Assembly (NCBI GenBank): GCA_024138015.1
Contig: JAMXBB010000002.1
Coordinates: 15,423,330 to 15,487,329 of the forward strand
Direction of reading: 5' to 3'
DNA from: Lumnitzera littorea
Lineage: Eukaryota; Streptophyta; Magnoliopsida; Myrtales; Combretaceae
Length of the DNA: 64,000 nt
Shown here: positions 11,807 to 24,284 of the stretch, one piece after another
How the letters are laid out: each line of letters opens with the position of its first letter
Position numbering within the stretch: position 1 is the first letter of the stretch
Notes under the pieces: generated by a model
What the model saw: the letters and a program-made list of their open reading frames with translations, nothing else
The model's database searches: none
What the model was told of the DNA's origin: nothing
Program-made: the position numbers and the translations under genes

Positions 11807-14618
11807 ATGAAACTTACTCACGGATCGAAGAAGGCTCTGGTGATGAGTAGAGCCGAGCTCCGAGAGGCCATTAATGCCAATGAACCGACCCTCTTATCAG
11901 TCAAGCAACTACTGGAAATGAAGGAGTGGGACAATTTACCTTAGGAGGTAAGGGAACTATTGGATAAATATGCCGACCTATTCCTAGAACAATTACCTGA
12001 AAGGTTGCCCCCAACCTGAGGCGTAGAGCACTACATTGACTTAGTACCCGGTGCTACATTGCCGAACAAACCAGCTTATCGGATGAATCCCGAGCAGGCT
12101 TCTAAGCTTCAACATCAAGTCAATGAGTTGCTGGAAAGAGGATACGTGAGAGAGAGTCTCAACCCTTATGCTATGCCTCCACTACTAGTGCCGAAGAAGG
12201 ATGGAACCTGACAGATGTGTGTTAACAGCCAAGTCGTAAACAAAATTACGATCAAATACAGGTATCTAATCCTGAGGCTAGAAGACATATTGGATTAATT
12301 GAGTGGAGCCAAAATTTTCAAGAAAATTGATCTCAAGTTCGGCTACCGTCAAATCCACATGAGGCTAAAAGACAAGTAGAAGACTGTGTTTAAGACTCAA
12401 CATGAACTTTACGAGTGGATGGTCATGCCCTTTGGCGTGTTGAATGCCCCGAGCACCTTCGTGAGGCTTATGAACCATATGTCGAGACATCTCATCAAGA
12501 AGTGTGTCGTGGTGTACTTTGATAACATCCTGATCTACAGTGCTGACATGCCGAGTCACTGTGAACATATTAGAGTAGTCTTAGATATTCTTCATGTCGA
12601 GAGATTATTTGGCAACCTAAACAAATGTTACTTTTGCCAAGAGGAAGTAGTATTTTGAGGCTATGTAGTTAGTAAAGGAGGCTTGCGAGTCGATGATGAG
12701 AAGATCTGAGCAATTGTTGAGAAGATCCGAGCAATTGTTGAATGGCCAACCCTTACTACTTATGCCGACATGAGAAGTTTCCATAAACTGGCTTCGTTTT
12801 ACTAAAGATTCATTAAGAAATTTAGTACCCTCATTGCACCACTTACTGAATTAATAAAGAAAAACATCGACTTTCAATGGAGAGAAAGGAAGGAGAGGAG
12901 TTTTGTTGAAGTAAAGAAGAAGTTGACCTCCACTGTGGTGTTAGTGCTCCCCAACTTCGATAAAATTTTTGAGCTAGAGTACGATGCATCAGGCAGTGGG
13001 ATAGGCACTATCCTGATGCAAGAAAGTTAACCAATTGCCTTCCATAGTGAGAAGCTCTAAGAACCCTAGTTAAATTACTCCATGTATGACAAAGAGCTCT
13101 TAGCACTAATCCGAGCGTTGCAAGTATGGCAGCATTATCTACTGTTGAGAGAATTTGTCATATATACTGACCATGAGTCACAACAGTACCTCCGAAGTCA
13201 AACCAAACTATCTAAGCGGTAGGTGAGATGGGTTGAATTCCTTAAAGGATTCAATTTTGTGATCAAATACAAGCAAGGAAAAAGCAACGCAGTTACAGAT
13301 GCTCTTTCGAGGAGGCATGCGTTCTTGTCAGAACTGTAGACCAAACTGTTTAGTTTTGTGAGTATCAAAGAATAGTACTCCGAGGATCTACACTTTAGAC
13401 CAATAATTTTGCGATGCGTAGATGGGAGGACAGTAGACGAGTATTATGTGGAGGATGGCTATCTGTTCTGAGGGGGGAAACTGTACATGCCGACTTGTTC
13501 TCTACAGGAATTTTTAATCAGAGAAGCCTACAGCGGTGGACTCTTCGGACACTTTGGAGAAAGGAAGACCTGTGAACTATTGAGTGGCCGATTCTTTTAG
13601 CTAAGAATGCGAAGAGATGTGCACCAAGTGGTCAAAAGTTGTGCAGTGTGTAAAAAGGCTAAGTATCGAGTCGAACAAGGGAAGGCAATGCCCCTACCTG
13701 TTCCGATGAGGCTGTGGACTAAACTTAGCATGGACTTTGCTCTCAGACTGTCGAGAACTGCCTGGGGGAAAAATTCTATAATGGTCGTCATGGATTGGTT
13801 CAGTAAGATGGCACACTTCATGCCTGGCACCAAAACTAACAATGCTTCGACTATTGCTTCTCTTTTCTTACAAGAGGTTGTACGAATACACAACATGCGA
13901 AGAAGTGTAGTCTCCAATAGAGACTCGAAGTTCTTAAGCCATTTCTGGAGAACCCTATGGCATCGGTTGGGAACCAAATTACTCTTCAACACCTTATGTC
14001 ACCCCCCAAACCGACGACCAAATAGAGATGGTTAATCGTACATTAGATTCACTGCTCCAACCTGCAGTAGGCAAGAACTTGGCTAATTGGGACATCTACT
14101 TACCAGTGGTTAAGTTTGCTTATAACCGAAGCATACATGACACCACCAAGCAAACCTCCTTTGAAGTGGTTTATGGATTCAATCCTAAGTTGCCCCTTGA
14201 CCGCGCCTTTATACCCGTACCCATACAAGAAGACCCTGACGCCTAGGCTAAGGCACAATCCCTTCAATACATCTATGATAAGGTCACTTAGCACATCGAC
14301 CAGGTTGTTAGAAGAATGTGTGAAAAGACCAACGGTCGGTCGGCTAGCCAAACAATTTCAGTCGGGAGACTTAGTATGGCTATACTTCAGCAAGTAGCAG
14401 TTCCCGAACAAAAGGAAGAACAAGTTATCTATAAGAGCGAAAAGACCTTTTAGAATCCTCTAGAAAATTAATGACAACGCCTATAAGTTGGAGCTATCTG
14501 AGGACTATAGGGTTTCTGATGCCTTCAACGTTGCCGATCTCAGTCCATATCACCCTGACGAAGGACTAAGCGAACACCATTCAAATTCGATCCCAAATCC
14601 AAAACAACCTAGAGGGAA
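11807..14618 (+). pseudogene. G2 reverse transcriptase, RNase H and integrase
   Basis: RT starts about 12040 (HYIDLVPGATLPNKPAYR), with LLVPKKDGT, FKKIDLKFGYRQIH and EWMVMPFGVLNAPSTF. The catalytic box is YFDN (12515-12526) instead of YFDD, so the second metal-binding aspartate is gone. RNase H follows (YDASGSGIG, about 12980; YTDHES). The integrase zinc end has CAVC (13640-13651), then MDFALRL and VSNRDSKFL. An extra C in the run 14002-14007 shifts the frame just before MVNRTL. The tail (NAYKLEL, about 14471) reads into the 3' LTR. Many TAG and TAA codons replace Trp or Gln codons. Confidence 0.9.
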
Positions 14619-15474
14619 TTATGAGAATCAAGTTATGAGACTCCTAACCCTCAACTAAGCCCGAAGACTAGAGGCACTGGCACGACGAATCTTCATGTTC
14701 CAACTAACCCCTGCCGAGGCCGAATACTTATTTGCCGAGTCACCTCTAATGTCATGCCGTATGACCGCCCTTTATTCTATAACATGTCGAGTTAACGATT
14801 ACTCTCTATTACCAAGCCATCTAATCATTCGGCATCATCCTTGTCGAGAAGCCGAGAGAGAGAATTCGGACTGATTAAGCCATCCTTGCTTGAACAAGCC
14901 CATCTGTCCGTACTTTTTGTCCGCATCTCCTAACGACTTCGCCAATGTCGCATCGCTACGTGTACAGTATCACATGTAGAATCTATAGCACCAATGATTA
15001 TTTTTCTTATATATTCATTTTTGTCCCTTTGTAACATATACATTGCCCTTTTAGGAATTGTCCTTTTTGTCTTTTCCCTTTTAGGCAAATTGCTCTAGTT
15101 TACTAGTATAAATACCATGTACTTATAGTTATAAGATCATCAGTTTTACCTTCAATACACTGGAGTACTTTCTTCCTTATATAAATACTACTTGTTTACT
15201 CTCGGTATCACTCTTATCATTTCCCTTAAACAAAGTTAGGTGGCGAGTAACCTCACTAGACTAATTCGTGTGTCATATCGAATTATGCCGTGAGTTCTCG
15301 GAAGTTCCTTTGGTGCGTCATATCCTTTGGAACTGTTCGTGAGTTTTTGCTTACTGTTCCATTCATCTTATCACTCTTTTCGTACCTTTCCCCATTCATC
15401 CATTTTCGAGCTTTCTACAAGCTTGAACTCATCCAGCGACTGACCTTATTTGTTCTTGATCACGGTTCGCACCA
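14619..15474 (+). repeat. G2 3' LTR
   Basis: 856 bp, beginning TTATGAGAATCAAG (TGATGGG in the 5' copy) and ending GTTCGCACCA. The pol frame continues into it with only one early stop, through a segment reading ARRLEALARRIF. Confidence 0.85.
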
Positions 15475-17092
15475 TCTAGCCAGTAAAAATTCTCTTTGAA
15501 TAGATTGGCTATCTTAACCTCCCCAAAGTGACCTGAAAGTCCACCGTTGTGAGCTTCCCGGACCAATAGTTCACGTGTGGAGTAGTTTAGAATACATAAC
15601 CTATGGTCCTTAAATAGATAGCTATCCTTAAGACAATATTCTCCAACAACTAATCCCTTACGATACTGTTCAACAACAAAACTAAAGTGAGGGTCATTAG
15701 CATACTATTCAGTGATGAGTGAGAATCCCAATAGTTTTGTTTGCAAAGTGGTCAGCAAGGTTTGTTGTCATGACAGAGCATCAGTGACCATATTTTCACT
15801 TCCCTTCTTATACCAGATGACATACAAGAAACTCTCCATGAACTCTAATCACTTGGCTTGCCTCTTCGAAAGCTTGTTTTGACTCCCTTAATACTTTAGA
15901 GACTCATGGTCTATATAAATAACAAACTCTCACGGCAGCAAATAATGTTGCCAAACAGTAAAGGCTCAGTAAAGAGAGTACGAATCTTTCCCATACACAG
16001 AATAGTTCAAGGAAAGACCACCAAGTTTCTCACTATGGTAAGCTACCGGATGTTGCTCCTACATCAAGACAGCACCAATTCCAATTCCCAATGCATCGCA
16101 CTTCAGTTCAAAAGGCTTGTTAAAATCTAGTAGCGAAAGGACAGGTGCCGAGGTAAGCTTCTCCTTAATCTCCCTAAAGCTTCACTCAGTTCGATTGTTT
16201 CACCTAAACCCTTCATTCTTCTTTGTCAGCTTGGTCAATGGGGCGGCTATTGTACTGAAGTTCTTAATAAATCGCCTATAAAAAAAAAAGCTAAGCCATG
16301 GAAACTTTAGACTTCAATGAAATTCTTTAGCGTCGGTCAATCCAGAACAGCTCGAATCTTCTCTTCATCTACTCGAAGTCCTTCCCTTGATACTACAAAC
16401 CCTAGGAACGTTACCTCTTTCTAGCAGAACATGCATTTCTTCACATTCTCATATAACTTCTCAGTTCGCAAAGATGTTGAACATGGTTATTCAGGTTGAT
16501 ACTATACACTAATATGTCATCAAAGTATATGACCACAAATCTTCCAAGAAGAGAGCGTATCACATGGTTCATTAACTTCATGAATGTGCTCAGCGCATTA
16601 GTAAGCCTGAATGGCATAACCAACCATTCATAGAACCTGTGCTTAGTCTCAAAGGCAGTCTTCCATTCATTACCTGGCCTCTTGTGAATTTGGTGTTAGC
16701 TACTCTGTAGGTCAATCTTCAAAAATATCTCCATGCCATGAAGGTCATCTAACATGTAATTGAGCCTCAGTATTAGGTATATGTACTTGACAGTAATTCG
16801 GTTGATTGCTTGATTGTTGATGCACATGCGCCATAAACCATCCTTTTTTAGAATAAGCAAAGCTGGTATAACACAAGGGCTTATGCTCTCCTTCACATAT
16901 CATCGCTCAATGACTTTATCCTCCTGTCTTTTCAGCTCAGCAACCTGCTCAGGGTGTATCCTGTATGCATTTTGGTTCGGTAGAGAGGCATCTGGCTGTA
17001 GATCAATACAGTGCTCTATTCTTTGGACTGGGGGCAGTCCCTTAGGTAATTCTTCTAGAAACACGTCAGAAAACTCATTTAGCAAGCTTTAA
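15475..17092 (-). pseudogene. G1 reverse transcriptase and RNase H
   Basis: The - strand carries RT in pieces. 17085-16900 includes VQRIEHCIDLQPDASLP and PEQVAELKRQ. 16896-16696 has LILKKDGLWRMCIN and LKIDLQSS. 16623-16441 has VMPFRLTNALSTFMKLMNHV and the intact catalytic box YFDD (16516-16527). RNase H and the linker to integrase lie at 16400-15475, heavily broken, ending in ENFYW at the G2 insertion point. Of the three related elements only G1 keeps YFDD, though it too is riddled with stops. Confidence 0.85.
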
Positions 17093-17524
17093 ATCTCTTT
17101 TGGAACATTCTGTAACTCCTTCATCTCCATCAATCTCTTAACCAACAAGAACATTGGTTCATCAGCTTTCTTAGTAGATTGAAGCTCTCTACAACTCATC
17201 ACTAAAGCTTTCTTCTTATTAGCTTAGATAAGCTAATTATGAGTTTCATTTACCTGGGACAGGGTTAGGGGTTGCAACACTATCCTCCTTTCATCCTTAA
17301 CAAAGGTGTAGGTGTTCTTATACCTGTTATGCATAATACGTTGCTCAAACAACCAAGGTCATCCAAGTAGCAGATGTGAAGCTCCCATGGGGACGACATC
17401 GTACACTACTTTGTCTTTGTATATATTTCTAACACTGAACGGTACGGTCACTTGTTTGGGCAAAGCACCCTTATCATGAAGCCAATGTAACTTGTAAGGT
17501 CAAGGATGCTTGAAGGTTAGTAAA
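17093..17524 (-). pseudogene. G1 protease, C-terminal part
   Basis: The - strand shows YKLHWLHDKGALPKQVTVPF and then PWLFEQ, the protease segment seen also in G2 and G3. S copy 3 separates it from its N-terminal part (20294-20400), which carries the catalytic motif. The insertion duplicated GTAAA. Confidence 0.75.
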
Positions 17525-20293
17525 TGTTACGCCCCGAAGTCGCAGAGTCGCAACAGTCCCGCTGTGTAAACCATTCTATGATAGTAACTGGCCTCATAGT
17601 GCCTACCATAGACATAATCTACACAAGGCGTCGACGACTCCTTGCTTTGAAGTAAACAGTTCGATTAATAATTATACTACAATCATGATAAATATCACAA
17701 TTTCTAATAAACATATATAATTATATATATATATATGTCTCTACAGAGCTTCCTAGGAAGTTTCGCACAAACATGACAGTTCACTAGATTACATAATAAC
17801 CATTAGTCTTTCATTCCTAATTACATGGTCACTCTAGTCACACATTACATTAAGTAACTTGATCCTCACACCCCTGGCTTCAAACGGACTAACCTCTTGG
17901 TAATTGTAGGGCGGCATAGTACTTGAAGAGATTACAAATTAGAACTTGCAAAAGGATTTATAAGGGTATGAGCAACTACAGCTCAAAAAGTTGAATTGGA
18001 GACTCATGAATGCATACAAGCACAAACAGGGTTATCAAACAATTATTTTCATGCAATGCAACAATCAAGTGTCATCGCACAACGTAGTCCGGTCCGTTGT
18101 GAAATCAGAGCAATTTCACCCGCTCCAATCCGGGTTGAGGAGTTCCATGTTATGCAGCAGCTCACAACCAAACCTAGGCTTATGCAATGGAGACCTCGCT
18201 CCTCCCGCGACTACCTTCGAACCATTGACTTCACCCCCGCCGTGACCTCCTCTCCTGTCACTTAGTTCGACTGAGGATGAAGAAGGGACCATTTTGCAAT
18301 CCTGCGCTATCCCTATCGAAGGGGTCGGTATTTGGTTGGAGAGTCCTATGATCCCCTAACGGGTTGCAATGCATGACATTTTCGATTATTAGGGTCGACT
18401 AAGATTAAATTCCGGTTAGAGTGTTCAAACAAGTACATACCAATTCAATCAGTCACAAAATCATTCACAATACCAAATTCCAGCACGAATTCAGATACAT
18501 CAAACACATGCGCAAACTACTTACAATCACAATCATATACAAGCCTAAGTCTCCAAGTACTACAAAACTAGTACTCTATTACAATAAGCAATAACCTAAC
18601 TTATTTGAATTTGCTCAATCACTCGATCCCTTAGTCGCGAGCTGATTTGTCTCTGGGTGTCTTATAATACAAATAGGTCTTTTTAGTACTCATATTTTAT
18701 GGCTTCTTATTCTAATTCAAAATGTAACTCATTTTCCCCATGTATACCTATAACGCTCTAATGATTCGTTGTACTTTATTTCGGGGTTCGACTCCTAAAC
18801 TAGATTCTAGTTTTAAATTCCTAAGTCTTAATTAGGCTCGAATCCCAATGTGACATTAATCACATTACACTCGGGTACTCAAATATCCTATTGGGTTGTA
18901 ATTTGGTATTCTAAATTATTCGGTACACGTTAATCCTAATTGAGGTATCGGATTTATTCCCGATGTGTAAAAATCTTACATTTTGAGATATTTACTTAAA
19001 ATTAAATATTATTTCAGATTTATTATTTTTCTGATTTCTATTATATTATTATCTAAATAACCTTATTTTTTTTTTTAGATTTATTAATTTACACTTTCAC
19101 ATATTACTAATTTATTATATTACTTACCTAATTTCCCTAATTAACTATACTTAGTACCCAAAGGCTAGGATTAGGGTTTCACTACAGAGATTAACATCCC
19201 TAAACATATAATTAATATCCCAATCAGTAATTACCATCCTAATTACCTAATTAACCCTAAATCACCCAATTTTACCATCATTTTAGGGCTAAAAATTAAC
19301 TTAAAAATTTCAAAAATTAATTTTAAAAAAATGGCTTCATAGCACTGTTATAAATCATATGAGAATCCTACAGAAAAAATTTGAGCTCCAAACTACACTC
19401 CTAAGCCTATTTATTTTTCGGTTTAATCATGCTCGGTTTTGAATAATTTGTTAAGGAACCTATATTTTCAGACATAATTAAACTAAATCAATATTTTTCC
19501 CTAAATATACATACAATAAAACCTCAAATAACAAGTTTCATAATTTTCTGGGCAAAATAAATAATTTTACAAAATTATACAAAAATCGGGTGAATAAATG
19601 ACTAATCGGTTCGAAGCTTTTTGGCCGTCCAAACCCGGTCCAATGTTATCAGTCGGTCCAGGCGGTGGTTCTAGTGTAGGGTGGTGGTGGTGGTGGTTCG
19701 GTCCCAGGTGGTGGTGGGTGGTGGTTTTAGTTCACTTGCCTAATCTGCACAGTTTTCTTTTCTTTTTTTATTTTCTGGATTTTCTCTCAATTTTTTCAAT
19801 GTTCCGATTTTTCTCAAATTCTAAACTAACCAAATGACTTCTGGAAATTTTTTTCCTATTTATAGACAATTGTAGTAATTAATATGCATTAATTTGACAA
19901 GACTTTGTCCAAATTCCTTGATTTTTGGCTTTTAAGTTGTTCAATTTTTATTGGCCAATTTTTCTTTTTCTGACCACGACCTGATCTTGCATCAGCTTAT
20001 CCTCTTCTGATTTTTTCTGATTTTACCATAATTATTTTATATTTTTCTTTAATTATTTGCTTAGTTTTCGGCCATTTTCAGTAATTAGCAATTATTATGC
20101 TTAAAATTTGAAAATTTTATAGTCTCCTATTTTACTACTTATTTTCTTAAATTTAAGTTTACGGGGTCATTTTTACTAGTATTTCTCTCAATAGTTTATA
20201 ATTTGAGTTTGATCGGATCTTTTAGCCGATCGCCTTAAACCTTGGGTTTTAAGCTCAAACCTATGGTTACTTGGCTTGGCTTTAGGGCTTACA
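17525..20293 (-). mobile_element. Solo LTR, family S, copy 3
   Basis: 2,769 bp with both canonical ends (TGTTACGCCCCGAAG...GGGCTTACA) and a perfect 5-bp duplication GTAAA (17520-17524 and 20294-20298). It is inserted in the G1 protease. A TATAAATA box is on the - strand (19857-19864), but the splice donor seen in other copies is lost. It is the shortest copy; about 150 bp present in copy 5 between two AGTAATTA-like repeats is missing. Its two halves resemble different copies (see findings). Confidence 0.9.
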
Positions 20294-21801
20294 GTAAACC
20301 CAACCTCTGCACAAAGGATTACGTAACTACATTAGTGAAACTTCCTCCATCTACTATGATTGTGCATAATTAGCTTTTGACAGTATACTTGGTATGGAAC
20401 ACATTCTCCCCCTAGTCCTCTTTAAGGTTCGACAAGGAACTTAGGACTTGTCTTAAGACTAGGGTCATCACTTCTCCTTGGTCGGCATAGATACAAGTCT
20501 CCTCTTCCTCCTTAGCTTCCGCCTTTCAAACAGCCTTCTCCTCCTCAAGCTCACTCTTGTCGGTGCTATCCACTATATCTCCTCGGAGCACCATGACACA
20601 TCAGTTTGGACACTCAGCACCCATGTGTTCAAAGCCTAAGCATTTGAAGCATTTCACCTCGCTGGACTTCTATCCGAAGGTCTATCTCTTCTCATACATT
20701 CTCGAGGGCAGCCTAGCCTCGGCTCGGCCCGACTATCTTGCTCAGTCATGTTGACCTGCTCGACTATTGTCAAGTCGGTCATTCTTTTCCTCGGCTTGGT
20801 ATGATCTCCTCAGCTCGGCTTGAATAGGTTGGTATGGTACCAAGGCTTAAGAGAATGTTAGCCCAAGTCAGCTTGGAACATTTCTCGTTTGCTTTTCGAC
20901 CCTTTACGCTATCTTGATGGCCTCTTCTAAATTATAAAACCTCTGTACTTCTACGATATTGTAAATCTCAAACTTGAGCCTATAAATGAACCTCGATACT
21001 GTACAGGGCTTCTGGGTCTTCCATGTCGACTCAGATCATTAACATTTGAAACTCTCTTACGTAATCATCAACAATCCAGCTTCCTTGATGAAGCTCATGT
21101 AACTTTGCAAATGTATCTTGTAAATAAGTCTCAAGCACAAATCTACCTCTTAGCAACCTTTTCATCTCATCCTAAGTCCTAACACCTCGTCTTCCATCTC
21201 TTACCTTAGCTGCATTTAGATTCTTCCACCACATGGTAACATACCCAGAAAACTCCAATGCAGCAAGTTGGATCTTGACCATATCTTCATACCCATAACA
21301 TTCAAATACTTTCTTGACCTTTTCTTCCCACTCCAAGTATTCATCTGTTTCTCCACTTCCACTAAAGGGTAGGATTTGCACCTTGACATTGTCCAGCCCT
21401 CGTAGGACTCAGCATCCTCGTCCCTATGCTCGGTAATAATCAACTTCTTCTTCTTCACCAAACCCTTCAACATCCATCTCCTCATCATCCTCCACAATCT
21501 CCTCTAACTCCAGTCTTCATCTAGCAACTCCTCCAGCTAGAGGAGGTCGAACTGGGTGATTAGCTTGATTGACTCAACCATAGTGTCTCTCAGGGGCGCC
21601 ATCTTGGGGGTTTTGTTGCTGTACACCTTGGGGTTGTTGCCTATTAACTTACATTGCAGTGAGTAGACTCTCAACAAGGTTTGTGAGTCTGTCAAGTTTG
21701 TCATCAACGGACCTGGATGTGCTACTACCATTATGACCAAGACCAAGCTAAGTACCACTACCTTGGTCACCAATAACTCCTTGAACACTTGAATTGGACA
21801 T
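20294..21801 (-). pseudogene. G1 gag, zinc knuckle and protease N-terminus
   Basis: Gag starts at an ATG at 21801 (- strand, MSNSSVQGVIGDQG). The core region at 21172-21381 has TDEYLEWEEKVKKVFECYGY and SGYVTMWWKN. A fully intact CCHC zinc knuckle, CFKCLGFEHMGAEC, lies at 20610-20651. Protease follows with the catalytic motif DGGSFTNVV (about 20325-20355) and is cut by S copy 3. Stops split gag into several pieces. Gag would package element RNA and the zinc knuckle would bind it; no intact product can be made. Confidence 0.85.
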
Positions 21802-22067
21802 AGTACAGTACTTCTTAAACGGATTAACAACTTGCTAACAACTTCAACACCTGATAATCACTCAAATAAGATAGAAACAAATTTGCTCTGTTTCCACAAT
21901 GAAAAACAAAGTAAAACTGAGTAACAATAAAATCACTCTTGCAGTCACACTAACACACTGTAGTAATTATGGAAGGAATACAGTAGCCACTAACAGTAAA
22001 TCAAACAAATACTTTACTGCAACTTCACATACTCCCTCGTAGAACCATACTTTGATACCAACGAAAC

Positions 22068-22908
22068 TAATGTGTCTCTAGGGTCGGACACACAAAGAAG
22101 CACCACAAGAAGTGAACTGGAAAGAAACAAAGAAAAAGCTAGCAAAGTCCGGGCAGCTACCAAATAGATATGACACACCACTCGATCCTACTCAACCAAC
22201 AATTTGTCAGATATGACACATCGGTCTGAATTGAAGGGTCACTCGCTACTACTCCTTGCTAAAGAGAATAGATAAGAGTTGAATTATAATAAGAACACTA
22301 AGGTCGCTTAAGGTGAATAATTCTGTATTAAAAGTTGAATGTTTGCGTATAAGAAAAGTAGGGGTTTATATACTTGCTCACTAGGGTTATTTTACACGTA
22401 TGAAAAAACAAAAGGATATTTTACAATTATGTTACATGAATCATACCAAAAAAGGGTAAAAAGGACAAAGAATATCCAGTAAGGAAAGAAAGAATCATTC
22501 TAAAACGTTATGTCAAAAAGCACGTGTCGCTTGATGGCTGTATGTCAGGAGTATGATATAACATAGGCAGAAATAGGAAGTGCTGGTAGTCAGGGGCCGA
22601 CCTAATCTGGATTAGGTCGGGAGCCAATCATCCTAGCAAAAAGGTTAACTATCTTGAAATCAGATGCCAGTGCATAAAGTCGAGAGCTCGACTCGGCTAG
22701 TTCTAGGCTGTCTTCTAGATTAGAACTTCACTGTTAGACAAGAGCATGTTGGACACACGTGAGGATCTAACAAAAAGGTCAGCTAAAGGTCGAATTGGGA
22801 TAGGAGTCCCTATCTCGACTATGGCTTAAAACAAGCATTTTCCATGTAAACCCTTGAAGTCCTCTAGCTCGGCTTCTTGTGATCGGTCTAAGGAGTTTAT
22901 TCCTATCA
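22068..22908 (-). repeat. G1 5' LTR
   Basis: 841 bp, the partner of 4087-4928. Its inner end is TA instead of CA, and 7 bases separate it from the primer-binding site (22049-22060, TGGTATCAAAGT on the - strand). Confidence 0.85.
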
Positions 22909-23260
22909 CCAAGTCAAGCAACCACCTCTTATATATCCAGGGTATGTTAGAGACCACGATCCCATTCTCTAAAACTTGTGAAAATGGCTCTGCCCATTAA
23001 TTGCTCTCCAATTGTCGATGTCACTCCCCTATAAATACAAGATGATCACCCAACAATAAACCACTTAATACTTTGCAAACTTAAGCCTACTAATTGCTCT
23101 CAAGCTCTCATACTCTCTAAATATTCATAACCGACTTAAGTATCAGAGTAGCCGCAGTAGATAACCCCCCAGCGTTCCCTTATTGTGTTCTCTTTTGCAA
23201 GCTTCACTACTTATGCGAAGTCTAATTCTTCTTCAGTCAATATCGACAAGATCACTGAGA
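22909..23260 (+). repeat. X 5' LTR, second part
   Basis: Continues the X LTR after G1. It matches the X 3' LTR up to GATCACTGA, then changes abruptly to integrase sequence. The last 8-10 bases of the LTR (ending CAACA in the 3' copy) and the primer-binding site are absent, marking the deletion junction at about 23257-23262. Confidence 0.75.
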
Positions 23261-23818
23261 ATAGCCAGGTAAAAATAGCAAATCAGGTCATCCTTGATAG
23301 TTTGAAGTAGTTGGACCGAACCCGTAGCACCTAAGCTAACGAGCTACCCAACATCCTTCATAAGTGAAACCCCCTTTCACCTGGTGTTTGGGTTAGAGGT
23401 AGTCCTCCCCATCGAACTCAAGCTCCTTAACATCCAGACTCAAAGTTTCAATGCCATCCTTAATGGGTCCTTACTGTAAGCTAGTATCGACACCATCGAA
23501 GAAATTAGAGACCTCGCTGCTGTTATGGTAACTATTTACCAACACCAAGCAGCCAAATACTACGATTAGAAGGTCAAATACAAAGAGTTTAAGGTCAACG
23601 ACTTGGTCTATCAGAAGTTAGAAGCTACGAGTTCGCTAGAAGGACAGGGCAAGTTGGCCCCAAATTGGGAAGACCTAACCAAACTTAGAGAAAATTTGGG
23701 TAATGGAGCATACAGATTAGAGAGATTGGACAGTGAGCTCATCCTATGCACATAGAACCCACGCACATAGAATGCCGATAACCTTTAGCTTTACCTTGAT
23801 ATGTATATCATTATGTAA
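23258..23818 (+). pseudogene. X integrase C-terminal remnant
   Basis: Starting right at the LTR junction, the + strand reads VKIANQVILDSLK, then a gap and LVFGLEVVLPIELKLLNIQT, IEEIRDLAAVMVTIYQHQAA, KVKYKEFKVNDLVYQKLEA and GAYRLERLDSE, ending NADNL before a stop at 23816. This is the region after the integrase catalytic core in Tat/Athila-type Ty3/gypsy polyproteins. Several stops are present. Nothing of gag, protease, RT or RNase H lies between it and the LTR. It differs from the G1-G3 integrases, so X belongs to another lineage. Confidence 0.8.
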
Positions 23819-23867
23819 ATCATGTCAAATTTTGAATGAAAAGTTTCGTTTCATACAAGTTATTTGC

Positions 23868-24284
23868 GTCTCTCTCTCTCTCTCTCTCTCTTTTACTTGT
23901 ACCAAGTCCCAACCCCTAAAAGGTAAACGAACTCATTAATTAGGCAGGTCAAAATGCTACCAACCTGACCTCTTGGGTAATCTCAACAAAGGGAGACACC
24001 CCTTACATAGAGGAACTCATGTAACTTCAACAAAAGGAAACAGCCCTTGCATAGAGAAACTTCCACTTACCAGGTAAGTTAGAATACTACCAACCTAACC
24101 TCCTCTAGTAACTTCGGTAAGGGGAAACACCCATTACCCTACGTTACTCCAACTAACTGAGCAAGTCAAAATGCCTTCAATCCAACCCCCCTATAATAGC
24201 TTACACAAGGGATAACACCCCATGTATACTTGACCAAGCAAACAAGAAAAAGCGTTCAATAAAAAAAAAAACAAAAAGTCAAAG
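23868..24284 (+). repeat. X post-pol tandem-repeat region
   Basis: A CT microsatellite (about 23871-23892) is followed by three to four imperfect units of roughly 80-110 bp. Each has a phrase like CAGGTCAAAATGCTACCAAC, then an AAGGGAAACACCC-like phrase (starts about 23944, 24076 and 24158). Tat elements are known for short tandem repeats between pol and the 3' LTR. It ends in an A-run and CAAAG (24280-24284), the left flank of G3. Confidence 0.6.

Larger units (their letters stand above)
9029..15474 (+). mobile_element. Element G2: full-length but decayed Ty3/gypsy retrotransposon inserted in G1
   Basis: 6,446 bp with LTRs at both ends, an exact primer-binding site TGGTATCAGAGC (9955-9966) complementary to initiator-Met tRNA, and a purine tract AGAGGGAA (14611-14618) before the 3' LTR. 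The order is gag, zinc knuckle, protease, RT, RNase H, integrase. It is the only element of the set with nothing inserted in it. It is closest to G3 in LTR and coding sequence. Coding is broken by many in-frame stops and one clear frameshift (C-run 14002-14007), so it cannot encode its own proteins. Confidence 0.9.
4087..22908 (-). mobile_element. Element G1: Ty3/gypsy retrotransposon inserted in the X 5' LTR
   Basis: Flanked by a perfect 5-bp duplication CCAAG (4082-4086 and 22909-22913). LTRs are 842 and 841 bp. A primer-binding site TGGTATCAAAGT, close to the initiator-Met tRNA type, is on the - strand (22049-22060). Read on the - strand, the order is gag, zinc knuckle, protease, RT, RNase H, integrase, then the pol tail running into the 3' LTR. 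It is cut by S copy 3 (in protease), G2 (in the integrase zinc-binding region) and S copy 2 (just before the pol tail). Without them about 6.5 kb remains, the same size as its relatives G2 and G3. All ORFs carry stops. Confidence 0.85.
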
